64,000 nucleotides of DNA from Leucaena leucocephala (Eukaryota > Streptophyta > Magnoliopsida > Fabales > Fabaceae): the NCBI GenBank assembly GCA_037074615.1, contig CM073519.1, positions 29,843,001 through 29,907,000 of the forward strand. Reading direction: 5' to 3'. The notes under the pieces are model-generated. The model was not told the origin of the DNA. It saw nothing but the letters and a program-made list of their open reading frames with translations, and made no database searches. Of the stretch, positions 43,224-55,493 are shown piece after piece. A program made the translations under genes and the position numbers. The stretch's first letter is position 1; each line of letters opens with the position of its first letter.

Positions 43224-45079
43224 AAACTCAACAAATTAATACATCAATTCTACCTTGTTTAATTAGCCATGTATTCAGCAATGAGTATTTTAAAGGAAAT
43301 TGAAAGTGCGCATATTTTGAGATAAAAATATTAATCAAGAAGTCTAATTTATCAAATGAATTGATAATGCAACAAATCACTAAATACTGTTGGTATACTA
43401 GAGTACTGTCTAATTTATTAGATTCAAGATAATATGTTATCTTTAAATATATAGTACAGTATCAATGCTTTTTACAATGATTTTTATTAAAAATTGCTAT
43501 TATATATACTTGTAACGACAATTTTAATAAAATTGTTATATAAAGTGTTCACATCTGGCTAGTAAATGTTAGACTTTTGATAGCAGTTTGACTGAAGCCA
43601 CCACTATAAGACTGTTATCCAGCTTTTTAGGCTATATAATAGGAATAGTCTGTCTCAGAGGATATTACAGCTGGTTACTAGGCCCTACTGCATTGTATCT
43701 AGCTTGAGAATTATATGCATTTGCTTAAGGATGAAAGACACTACCATATTTAAGGTTGGGATGATCCCTCCATCCTGGGTAATATGTATTAGCATAAGTG
43801 TCATATCTTGGCTACTAATGATTCCATATTTTTAATGCATTTGAGATATATTTTGATTGGATTTGGAGAGTTATCTAGGTAATTTTGGGATATTATTTTG
43901 AATTTATTAGAGAAAACCAATTTTGGGCATTAATTATGGTATTTCATTATACGTATCATATGTTTTTAAATAAAGATTGATATAGTCTAGTTTAGTACAA
44001 ATTAGATAATAATAATAAAAGATTTAGTTCCTACAATTTAAAAAGGAAAAGTCTCAATTTGATTTCGTTTTAATTTATTTTATTTCCTTCATTTCCTTTT
44101 CATTTCCTATTTCTAATTTTTAAAAGGAGAGCCAACAAGAAGAAAGGGGCGATCATTCTACTTTTGGTCTTGGAGAGTCAGAAGTTGAGTAGGGATGGAA
44201 GGAGCTCTATTTTATCGTCTCCACTTTTGTTCTTCTTTCTTCATCTATTATTTGATTCTAATCTTATTTAGGCCATGACAATGTTTGTCCTGTGATTTGC
44301 ATCTTGGATTATCATCGTCTGACTCATCAAAATAGAATAATTGCACACTATTAATGTAGTATAAGGCACAACCCTATTGTTCTTCTCAAATAGCCCTTTC
44401 TATTGGAACCCTAGCAGATTGGTGACAAAACCATTGAAAATATGAGTGAAAGCAAAATGGGTTTTGGGTTTGATTGATTTTTGATGTAATAAAATAAGAG
44501 TGCGGTAAGGCAAATGTTTTTGTATTTTTTATTAAGATGGAAAATGAGTGCATTGTGAAAGAAATATGTTGAGAAAGACTCTTAATGATGTAAACCTATA
44601 TACCCTTGCTCTTAATACGATCTGGAAATTTTAAAATCACTAAGTCTTAAATAAAACCTTAATAAATCAATTGAGTCCAGAATATTAACATTCCTTAAAC
44701 TTCATTGATCAAAACTAGGTCAAAAACTACTAGTGCACTGTTAAAAATCACTTATCATGTAATTAAATCAGATGATGAAAATACCCTCAAATGATCATCT
44801 ATCAATGACCATAGATTTCAACAATCGAATTAGTTAGCAACGATCATTGATAAAAGCCCAATTATCCAGAAATCAAAATTGAAATTTCATATTAAAATCA
44901 ATATTCAAATCATCCAAATTCAATTACAAAACCTAATCTTAGAATAATCAATCAGTATTCAATCCTTACTCATACAATGAAAACCCTAGATCTAGAAATT
45001 CTAAAAGATGAAAAAGGTGAGATTAAAACAGAAAACTCCCCTATGCAGTGTAGTCCATGAGCTCAAGATATGTGATCCA
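43224..45079. other. Unassigned AT-rich stretch, no gene recognised
   Basis: This 1.85 kb has no similarity that I can see to any other part of the window. No open frame of useful length and no conserved motif are seen. It may be older host DNA between insertions or an unknown element. A string resembling an LTR end next to a primer-like 'attggtgacaa' occurs near 44408-44427, but no partner was found. Confidence 0.4.
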
Positions 45080-48000
45080 TGAAACATCCTACTTTTACCA
45101 CCTCGAAGTACATATTCATAAGCATATTTGATTAGTGAAAGCATTACATTAGCCCAAAAATTAAAATTTTAAAACTTACTTATTGGGTACAGTTCATTTA
45201 GTGATTTATAGATTTACAGTCCAAGTTTAAAAATTCATAACTAATTGTAAAAAAATCGTATGAATGTGATCCAAATTTCTAATTGAAGCTCTTTCAAATC
45301 TGTCTAAGGGAAAAATATAAATATAGACATTTACTTTACCGATTGATATAGTTAAATCGTTAATCATTATTGTACATATGGCAAATTCTAGAATTTCCAG
45401 ATTCTATCTCTTAACTTTGGAAATTCATGTATCTTGATATACACATCAAAATGAGGCATATTACATATTCATTTAAAGATATGGATGTTTACTACGTGCT
45501 CATAAAATTTTATGGATTAATTCCTCCACTTGCTAGGTCAAACTGAAGCCCCAACAAAACTACTTCAGGACCTACATTTATACCATTTCAGTTTTCTTTC
45601 TTTCATTTTCAATAATTGTTCCAGCATGCATAAACCATCTCTTTTGCCTTTCATGCATTCATATACATCATGGGGTTATGTCCTAATTCTTTTATACATT
45701 TTCTTTAGATATAATGGATATTATATAACATTACATAAAAGGCTAACATAAATGCATGGCATCACTTGTCTACTCTTCCTCTTCCATTCCTTAGCTCATG
45801 TACCAAACATGATTCCTCCATCGTGAATAACCTATTATGGTTGGTTATGGGAGGGTGAGATTATAGAGAATCTTAGTAGCAAACATTACCACTTAAATAT
45901 GCAAGATGGATGCTAATGCATGATATGTAATTTCATTAAACTTTCTTTGATTAGTAACATGCCATCATGCTATATACTTTTGAATAAAAGTGCATGGCCA
46001 TGGAAAACATGTTATTCGCAATACATTCAACATGATTTATCAAGTCACAACATCATTCAAATATCATATACATGTCAACACATAAGCATACCACATCAAG
46101 CACATAAAGAGGTAAGTCCACTACCTTGTTCCCTAGCTTTCCAACCATGAAGCCTTTCAGTCATTCACTTCCCAACATCTTCTTGGATGTTTCAAGGTCC
46201 TAAACATATTCATATTCATCACATGATTCATTAGAACCATAAACTCCATCAATGTTCAAGACTAACCTTAATAAACTCTTTACTAACATAACTTCTCTAG
46301 TCTTCACTAATTAACTTGGCCCTTGAAACAATTGATATCTTGACTTTACCCTACACAATTTCATCTTTTGATTCCATTTATGAGCTTAGAATCATGAAAT
46401 TCCAGCTCCTATGCACTGTTCTATATAGAATTGCATAACACCCTATTTTCTTTCAAAAATTCTCATTTTGATTCTAATGCTTCCTATACTTGTTTCCACT
46501 TTATCCCACACAACTTTTCATTTTAAAACCATTGGAAGCATCAAAATCATGAAATTCTAATCACTGTTCATGCGAGTGAACAGTAATAGAGAAGAACTTC
46601 AAAAACTACAACTTGGAATTCCAATGCTTTCAAGGTTCAAAATCTATCAAATCCTACACAAAATCATCATATAAATTCAATGAAAGCATTAGATAATTGA
46701 AATTCCATTTCCTTCCATCATGAAAAGTGAAAACCAAAATGGTTCAACCATGGCAAAGTTAAGAATATCAACTTGATTCAACAACTAATCAATTAATTAG
46801 CTTATTTAAGCTTCAATCATATAACTCTAACTTTAATTTCTTCTTTCTCCTTTCATCTAAGGTTTTGGACAGCACAAAAAACTTAGAGAAAACTAAACTT
46901 TCTTCCATTAAACCCTACGTTCAAGCTCCCAAATTAAAGGAAAATAAGCTAAGATAGATTACTTACCTTTAATCTCTAGCTTGCTTGAACTTTGGACCTT
47001 GGTTTCTTCTTTATTTTGGCTTGAATTTTCATTTTTCAAGCGGTTACCCAAGGTCACTCCTTCACGGTTTGCTTCAGAATTTGTGGGGGTATTTATAGCC
47101 AAATTCCATGGAAAATCAATGGCCAAGATTACTTTATGCACTATTTGATCTAGTGGCTCGCATATAATCTTGGATTTAACTTTTTTAAAAAAGCTAATTA
47201 TGACATCATCCATGACATCATCAAGGGACAACCCATAAGGCATGTGGCACTATTCCAAGGGAAAGAAGCTTATGGAAAAATTATAGTCCAACCTGGTACC
47301 GGCTCAGTTCGATCTCCCAAAAACCAGATTGTTTTATGATTCTAATTTTTCTAAGATTTATTTCATAATATGCTTTCTGACCTTATATCTAATGTCCAGA
47401 TTCTTCCTACCATTGACACTCTTGTACTGGGTCAAAACTTAATTACAGATCCCTTGGTGAATGACTGAAATGCCCTTAGTTCACTATCTTGCACTATATT
47501 AATCCTAAGGGCATAATTGTCATTTTACACCTCTTTACTTCTTATCAGGGCATAAACTAACACTGACTAATCACTCTTGTACTTGATTGGACATTTTTAC
47601 CAATCCAAATGACCAAAATGCCCTTCGTCTAACTCTTACTCAATGACACAACACAATGGCATACATTCAGTGGCATTTTCGTAATTTTATATTTTTCCTG
47701 GTCTTTATTAGCACTGTCCCAGATACTTATCTAAAAATATCAATGGGTCTATAAGCCGTCTTTTTGGGCCCTCTACATAATCCACTGCCTTCATGGGCTC
47801 AATTCCCGAGAAATCCCCTTAAACATATTTATCAGGTGTTTTAATCCATTGTAAATTACTTAATAAATTTTACAGAACTCCTTTTCAAGCTCTGTCAGTT
47901 TTATAAATTCTTATATTCATTATAGGAATTTACTGCAAATTTTATTTGATTATGAGGTTCAGAGGATACTATATTAATTTCCCTTTCTTCAGAAACTAAT

Positions 48001-48390
48001 ATAATTTTTTTTGAGACCTCATATAAAAAATTCTGTGTTGCGTTAAACTGATCAAAATAATTTTCTCTATTTATTGAAAAAATTTGGGACTAATATGATT
48101 CTTGGCATTTTTGGGCCTCTTTCGGCTCAACTTTCTCATAATTACCATTTTGCCCTTGAACTTTTGAAAATTATACTTTAGGCCCTCAACTTTTCATAAT
48201 TACACTTAATGGCCCAAAGTTTATTTCTAATTTCATTTTTCACCATAGAACTTTTAAACTTTTCATTTTAGTCCCACATTTTTATACCTTTGTCTAATCA
48301 TTATTTTCCCTTTCCATTTATCATCACAATCATTTCCAAACCTCTTTCCTCTATAGTATTCTACAGATAGGGAAAAATTAGGATATGACG
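45080..48390 (-). repeat. Tekay-like 3' LTR (3,311 bp)
   Basis: On plus it starts TGAAACATCC and ends GGATATGACG (minus start TG is now CG). It aligns with 53971-55493 and 58810-60461. The minus TATA box is at 47090-47097 and the donor AAAGGTAAGT at about 46961-46970 on minus. The frame at 46959-47243 lies across the promoter and is not considered a gene. The adjoining bases to the left are ATCCA. Confidence 0.82.
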
Positions 48391-50587
48391 TTTCTACCCA
48401 CTTAAAATAAATTTCATCCTTGAAATTTACTTGATACCTTAGTCAACAATCTTTGATAGATATCCTTGTCTTCTTTATGACTAAGATTGGGGTATCTATC
48501 TCTTATATTCTATCTTGACATTTTAGCGGAGTACCTTTCATATCCATAGATCTTCATATCTTTACTGTCATTACTCTTCTTTTCTGAATCAACTCAATCA
48601 GAGTTGAATGTTACTTCATTCTGTTACCTGCTTCATTGCTTTGCATATGGATTTCTCACCAAATTAGACTTGTGAGTAGTGTCTATTTCTTTCATATCAA
48701 ACTCTCTTGAATACTGCTATATTCTGGAGTTTCTGTTAACTACTCATCATACCTTTAACACGTATCTCTTATTATTTCTCTGAGTATTGAGCGAAATTTT
48801 CTGAACATCCACAAAACTTCATCTCTCATTTTTGTACCATCGTACTTCTTTTCTTCTTATCATTTTTAACAACTCATCATAAAACAGAGAGAGGACTTAT
48901 GTCATTATTCTTTCTTTCTTTACTCTACTACTAAATAGGAGCACATACTCTAACATGCATAATGCCTGGCCAACATATTGTAGGACTACATACCTGCCCA
49001 TGAATGCAAAGCTCTAACATCGGATCTCAAGCATTCATGTTCTTAATATGCACAGCTCTAACACTTAGAGCTTGTACAGCTTATCACATGGAGCTTGCAC
49101 TGTTCTAACATTTGGAGCTTTAGCATATTTTACAAACATAACATAATGCCTGGCATTTTATGCAAAGAGTGAAAGCTCTCACTTGCTATTTCATATGTAA
49201 ATTAACATTTAAACATCTTATCCCTTTCAAACGGGGAGCCTCTCTATCTGTTTACAAAGCTAGCTACAAAGCCACTTCGTATCTGTTTATATACTTTTCA
49301 TAGCATATCTCATTACGCACTTTTCATGCTGTATCATGGCATATCTGGCCAAATCTAGCTATATCATGGTCTATCTCACCTTTTCATGACTTAACCTGAG
49401 ATACCATAAGTTAAACATTCTCTTTAACCTATAACTTTGCTAGTTTTTAAGAAATCTCTTATAAATATTTCCTTTAAAATCAATTTCATTTGGACTTGAT
49501 ATAAGGGATATAGTCTCTTATCATTCATAACCCTTTCTAACTTTTTATAGCTCTTGCTATCATTTTATGTAACTCTGTGCACATATGCCAAATTTCTGTG
49601 GCATTTACACCCCTTTTATCACTTCCTAGGGGGTCACCTATCATTGGGCTACTCTTGCCTAAGCACACTTAACTGAAAAGTACCGATAAAAATCTGAAGC
49701 ACTGGTGCTAACAGGCTATAACCCTGGTACTTTACTATCTTAGACCCTTCTTATACTGTCTCTCTTAAGTCTATCTGGCCTTATGATCTCTTTATCTTTA
49801 TCTGGAAGATATATTTGTCTCTTATTCTTATTCTCTGTAATCTTATCTTAGGAATCTCTTTACTGTTATATGACCCCTTCTGATATCTTATGAGATATTT
49901 TCATAAATCCTTGGTACTCAGGATTAACAACTTTAACTTTGGTCACTTAGTTCCTGTTGCGTGTAAGAAGATTCTAAGTTCAGTCCCTAATAGTAATAAG
50001 GCTATCTGAAATTAACATCATGGGTACTCTCTTTGTTATGAGTTAACTAACTTGTGAAGCTTCTATACCTTAACCTTTTCCTTGGTATTCATCCTTCCAA
50101 AGAAATAATATAGCTTATTACTTTCTTTCTCTAGGCTAGGTCTACTGCGACCCTCAGGATCTACTGCTATTAACCGTAAGCCTCTTCAGGATCTAACTGC
50201 GATCCTGGAATTTTATTTTCTAAGCCATACTAGGATCTAACTACAATCTTTTGAAATCTACTGCGATTCTGTTGCATTATATTCTTATCTCTGGAAGACC
50301 TAAACCAATGGACAAAGTTAGAAGGTTAGTCACTTCCACATAATTGTTAACTGAACAGACAATTCCCCCAAAAATGATCACAAAAGCCAATATTATCCAT
50401 TTGGATTTTACCCATTTCCTCTGTCACTCAAGAATTTCTCATATCATTCCTATCTTTAATAACTTTACTATGTCTATTAGTGTAGAGAGCTACACAGGCT
50501 CTACCATACACATATCTATTATAATATGTTCATCTCATCCCATGGACATTACTCTACATGAGTTGTACTGTCTATTCTCCTGGCTTT

Positions 50588-50650
50588 ATCTCAAGAGCAA
50601 TCTAACTCTATCGTAAGAGCAATCTAGCTCTATTGCGAGAACATTAACTC
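50588..50650. repeat. 22-bp tandem repeat, about three units
   Basis: Units of the form aagagcaatctaactctatcgt are repeated with small changes. The homologous stretch at about 62620-62680 keeps a decayed version. Confidence 0.6.
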
Positions 50651-52178
50651 TTATTACATAGACGCTGCTCCCTCTCAGACCTGCATCATTTTTCATAAAT
50701 GCTTCTCATTTCATTTCTTGTTCATGGTACATTATTCATGTATCTTATCCATGATGAGGCAATATGTCCTAAGTACTATAATCATATGTCTGTAGATTTG
50801 CCACTAGCAATCATATTTAATCTCATTTATTGCTTCTCTATTGCTTTATCATTACCAAGTGAATTATCTAATTGCATGTCGTATAGTATGGAAGCAACAT
50901 AATTTTCTCATCATATATACTTTACCCTTAATGAAATGCAGAAAGGGGCATTCATTCATCATAGCATACTCTAACATGTATAATATGCAAGGAGATGTAA
51001 TCATTAAGCATTATCTAACATGCATGTCATCATAACTCATGGCAACATCAGCCATATCATCGTTACATAATTTGCTCAGCCATCCCTTATATGCATACTG
51101 TAATTAAACAATTAACTTTGTATTCTTTTAAAGCATTATGTCCCTTTATCACCTTAACTGCCAGATTATCTATCATATTATCTAATCAGATCATTGTCAG
51201 ATCCTGAAGCAACTATTCATCTAACTTAGGCTACCACATTACCCTTTACTAGGGTATAGACTTAATCCTTCATGACTCTTTCTTACATAGGGAATAGGGG
51301 AGTCACTTTATCTTTTTAACTGTGGCTACCTTTCTCTCTTTAAACATCATAAACTTATTTTCTTATTTTGAATACATCTACCACTCTGTTGACCTTCTAC
51401 AACTACCGGAGAATAACTTATTGTTTATAACAAAGAATTCAATCCATGAACTAACTTCTCAGTCAATCGACTCTCACGGTTCATGTGGATGAACTCGGCT
51501 AAGTATTCATCAATGGGTTTCTCTTTCCTTGCTTTAACCTTTAGCCTGATGCTCATCTCTATCTACTTGAGAGGAATACCTCTGGTAAACTATTTGAGAA
51601 AAACTTCTCAGGTAAATAGATCAATCTCTATCTCTATGGAGTAACTTCAGTATCTCTCTATTATCTCTTAACTCTTTTTGTCCGTCTGTCTCAATCTACT
51701 ATGGACTAGACTGCGGTTCTTTTCTAACCTGTCTTTAGATCTAGAGTAATTTAGGTCATATGGATATCATTCATCATATAGCATTATTACTTATGTTCTC
51801 TAGGTTGCTCTACCCTATATATGCTAGGTTATTGGTTATTCATGATGGTATCCCTCTGTTATGGGAACTTTGACTTTTTATCTATTGACCATCATGTCTA
51901 TAACCTTAAGCTATGTATTAGGCTCATTCTTAGGCAAGTCTCATTCTAACTTCTTATTATTATGTTCAGTAAAGACTAGCTGAATAAATCTTTCGTAACA
52001 TAGATCAACTGCTAGTGATCATACGGAGGATCTACTTTTAAATATTTTCTTAAATTGATCTCCTGTATCTCAATACCTCATACTGTTTGGCTTGCCTGCA
52101 TATTGTGCTAAACCTCTAACTAATAAACTTTAGTGAGGTCATTATTTTCATTCTTGTCATTAGGTCCCCATGCATTCT

Positions 52179-52440
52179 AGTCGCAACCAAAGTATTGGCT
52201 AGTTATGACATGTACTCTCTGTAAACTTTAGTCGTGACCATCTCAACTTACTTGTCATGACTTGATAGCTATGTGTCCTTTAGTCATAGCCACAGGTCTT
52301 CTTTTGTCGCTACATGATCTGCTTATACATTAGTCGCATCCTATAGCTTGGATTCATCGTGACCTGGTAGCTCTAGAGCTTCCTGTCATGACCAATGGTC
52401 TTTACTCGTCACGACATAAACTGATTCGCATTGTGACCTG
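52179..52440. repeat. Array of GTCGTGACC-like nonamers
   Basis: About eleven copies start near 52179, 52201, 52230, 52253, 52282, 52305, 52332, 52356, 52384, 52407 and 52430. The spacing alternates around 23 and 28 bp, giving a ~51-bp higher-order period. The core approaches the palindrome GTCGCGAC and stands out as CpG-rich in AT-rich DNA. Confidence 0.6.
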
Positions 52441-53955
52441 GTATAGCTTTTTCTAAATATTCACTTCCAATGTTCTTGACTTTAATGAATTTGAGTCAAT
52501 TGAAACTCATTCATATCTATATATCATAATCACATTAAATTGGGAACATATTCACATAGACATTCAACCAACTATCATTTCATTATATCACATCAAAACT
52601 CATATTTCATATCATCATAACATTTCTACATACAATATATACATGTCCACTAAATATTTGAGGTACATCATAACTGTCATACATATATGTATTTACTTTA
52701 CACTATTTATAAATTTATATCACCCCTCGTTATAGGTAATAGTGAACTGCAAATACTTTTGCATATAGAAATGTGACCCCTGTATATCAGTTGGTAGATA
52801 ATTTGCCAAAACTCACTTAGCTCTATGTGCCATGTAGGGTATATGGCAGTATCTAACTTACTACCATCTCATGGCAGTCTTCTAGAGTATAATCCTGATT
52901 TAGGTTAATACCCTATATTGTATATCTGTCTATCATCCCTGCTATGGCATTAAGAAATTACAGATAAACTGACTGCTCTTGATCTTTACTTCTGTCCATC
53001 CCATGACTTAAACTAAGTAATTCACTCTCCACAACTTTCTTGAGACTGATATGGTTAACATTATCTGTCTTTAGTAAAGAATGTTGGGATTGACTAGGAC
53101 TAGGAACATCACACTGATCTTTCTCTATAAAGTCATATATTCCTGGACTTTGAGATTGGATAGGGAATGTCATCAACTCTGATTGGATTTCTAGATTAAG
53201 GGAATGTTGTATATTACTCATAGCAAATCTATCCTCAAACTCTGGTAAGGAAGGACTAATATCTAGTCTACCTGTAATGTAGTACTAGTGCTTAGCTCCT
53301 CAGCTGTAAACTGTCCTCTTATAGGAGGAATAGGACTTACATTAGGTTTATAAGGCATTACCATAAACTCAAATTATATCTCTTATTATCTCTTCTACTA
53401 ATCCTCAAGAAATTTCTGAGGCTATTTATCTTTAGCTTACATCTCCAATATCCTATTTATTCATTTAGGAATCTGAGATAGCTTATCATATTAGGCCATT
53501 TTACACTAACTAGGCTATATTCACTCTATCATAACATCTCTCATTGACTATAAAACTTCTGTGTCCTAACCCAAAAGACTTATGTGTCCTTGGCCTCACT
53601 ATAATCTAATTGTAATCCATAATTGAGTCGGTTATTTTCTTTTAACTAACTGAGGAAGGGTTAGGTTCACATCTCTATGCCATTCATACTTTTAAGTTTT
53701 TCCTTATCCTCCTAGATCACTAACAGGAAATAAAGTATCTCTTATTAAGCCTCAATGTTCCATTTCCCTAGAGCATTAATCACCAATCCATAATCTTAGT
53801 TGGACTCTGAACAACTAACCTATTACTAACCTCAACCTCAATTGGGTCTTAGGTAACTGCTACATACTCTATTTCCCAATCAGAGCAAGTTTATCTTGCA
53901 CCAGAACCTCTGTTCTATGCTAAAACTTTATTTTGTACCAATGCCAGAAAATTTT

Positions 53956-53967
53956 GCGCTGATACCA
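53956..53967 (-). other. Primer binding site, tRNA-Met type
   Basis: On minus, TGGTATCAGCGC lies three bases after the 5' LTR end at 53971. It differs at one position from the standard TGGTATCAGAGC, complementary to initiator tRNA-Met. Confidence 0.85.
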
Positions 53968-55493
53968 AAATGAAACATCCTACTTTTACCATCTTAGAGT
54001 ACATATTTAGAAGTGTATTTGATTAGTGGAAGCATTACATTAGCCCAAAAAATAAATTTTCAAAACTTACTTCTCAGGTACTGTTCATTTGGTGATTTCC
54101 AGATTTACAGTCCAACTTTAAAAAATAATAACTAATTGTAAAAACATCATATGGAAGTGACCCAAATTTTTAATTGAAGGTATTTCATATCTCTCAAAGG
54201 AAAAATATAAATATGGATATTTACTTGGCCAATTGATACAGTTAAATCGTTATGTTTTACTGTTTATATGGCAATTTCTGGAATTTCCAGATTCTATCTC
54301 TTAACTTTGAAATTCATTTCTCTTGATATACACATCCAAATAAGGCATGTTACATATGTATTTAAATATTTGGATGTGTACTACGTCCTTATAAAATTTG
54401 TGGATTAATTCCTTCATTTACTAGGTCAAACTGAAGCCCTAACAAAACTACTTTAGGACCTATATTTTTACCATTTCAGTTTCCTTTCTTTCACTTTCAA
54501 TAATTGTTCCAGCATGGATAAACCATCTCTTTTGCCTTTCATGCATTCACATATGTCATGGGGTTATGTCCTAATTCTTTTATACATTTTCTTTAGATAT
54601 AAAGGATACTATATAACATTACATAAAAGGCTAACATATATGCATGGCATCACTTGTCTACTCTTCCTCTTCCATTCCTTAGGTCATGTACCAAACATGA
54701 TTCCTCCATCGTGAATAACCTATATGGTTGGTTATGGGAGGGTAAGATTCTAGGGGATCTCATTAGAAAATATTACCACTTAAATATGCAAGATGGATGC
54801 TAATGCATGATATGTAATTTCATTAAACTTTCTTTGATTAGTGACATGTCATCAAGCTATGTACTTTTGCATAAAAGTGCATGGCCATGGAAAACATGTT
54901 ATTCACAATATATTCAATATTATTTATCATGTTACAACACATTCAAATATCATATACATGTTAACACATAAGCATACCACATCAAGCACATAAAGAGGTA
55001 AGTCCACTACCTTGCACTTAAGCTTTTCTCTTGATCTTTTGCACTTACTCCCTAGTTTTCCAACCATGAAGCCTTTTAGTCAATCACTTCCCAACATCTT
55101 CTTGGATATTTCAAGTTCCTAAACATATTCATATTCATCACATAATTCATTAGGACCATGAACTCTACTAATGTTCAAGACTAACCTTGATAAACTCTTT
55201 ACTAACATAAATTTCTCTAGTCTTCACTAATCAACTTGGCCTTTGAACCAATTGATGTCTTGACTTTACCCTATATAATTTAATATTTTTAATCCATTTA
55301 TGAGCTTAGAATGATGAAATCCTAGGTCTTATGCACTGAATTACATAACACCTTATTTTCTTTTAAAAATTCTCATTTTGATTCTAATCCTATCCAATCC
55401 TACACAAAATCATCATATAAATTCAATAGAAGCATTAGATCATTGAAATTCCATTTCCTTCCATCATGAACTGTGCAAACCAAATTGGTTCAA

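Larger units (their letters stand above)
48391..53970 (-). other. Internal region of the Tekay-like element, no recognisable pol
   Basis: Across 5.6 kb I can read no reverse transcriptase, protease, integrase or chromodomain motif on either strand. The frame at 52958-53221 (87 codons, minus) has no known motif. The region is homologous to 60462-64000. It contains several short-period repeats, at about 49030-49140, 50140-50275, 50588-50650 and 52179-52440, listed separately where notable. It looks like a non-coding carrier region, as in large retrotransposon derivatives. Confidence 0.6.

Noticed and set aside
43799..44420. Possible further LTR (TGTCATATCTTGG start, 'attggtgacaa' after it)
   Set aside because: No second copy, no target duplication and no coding remnants were found next to it.
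45530..46150. Frames of 73-76 codons repeated at 54514-54714
   Set aside because: They lie in homologous LTR 3' regions. Translation is not conserved beyond what DNA similarity gives, and stops differ.
46959..47243. 94-codon frame on minus across the LTR promoter (and 57352-57686)
   Set aside because: It overlaps the TATA box and splice-donor-like site and is broken differently in each LTR copy.
52958..53221. 87-codon minus frame as gag start of the Tekay-like element
   Set aside because: It begins about 750 bp after the primer site but has no KHSPxTF or DWxxRLE signature, unlike the true gag fragments at 15255-15780.
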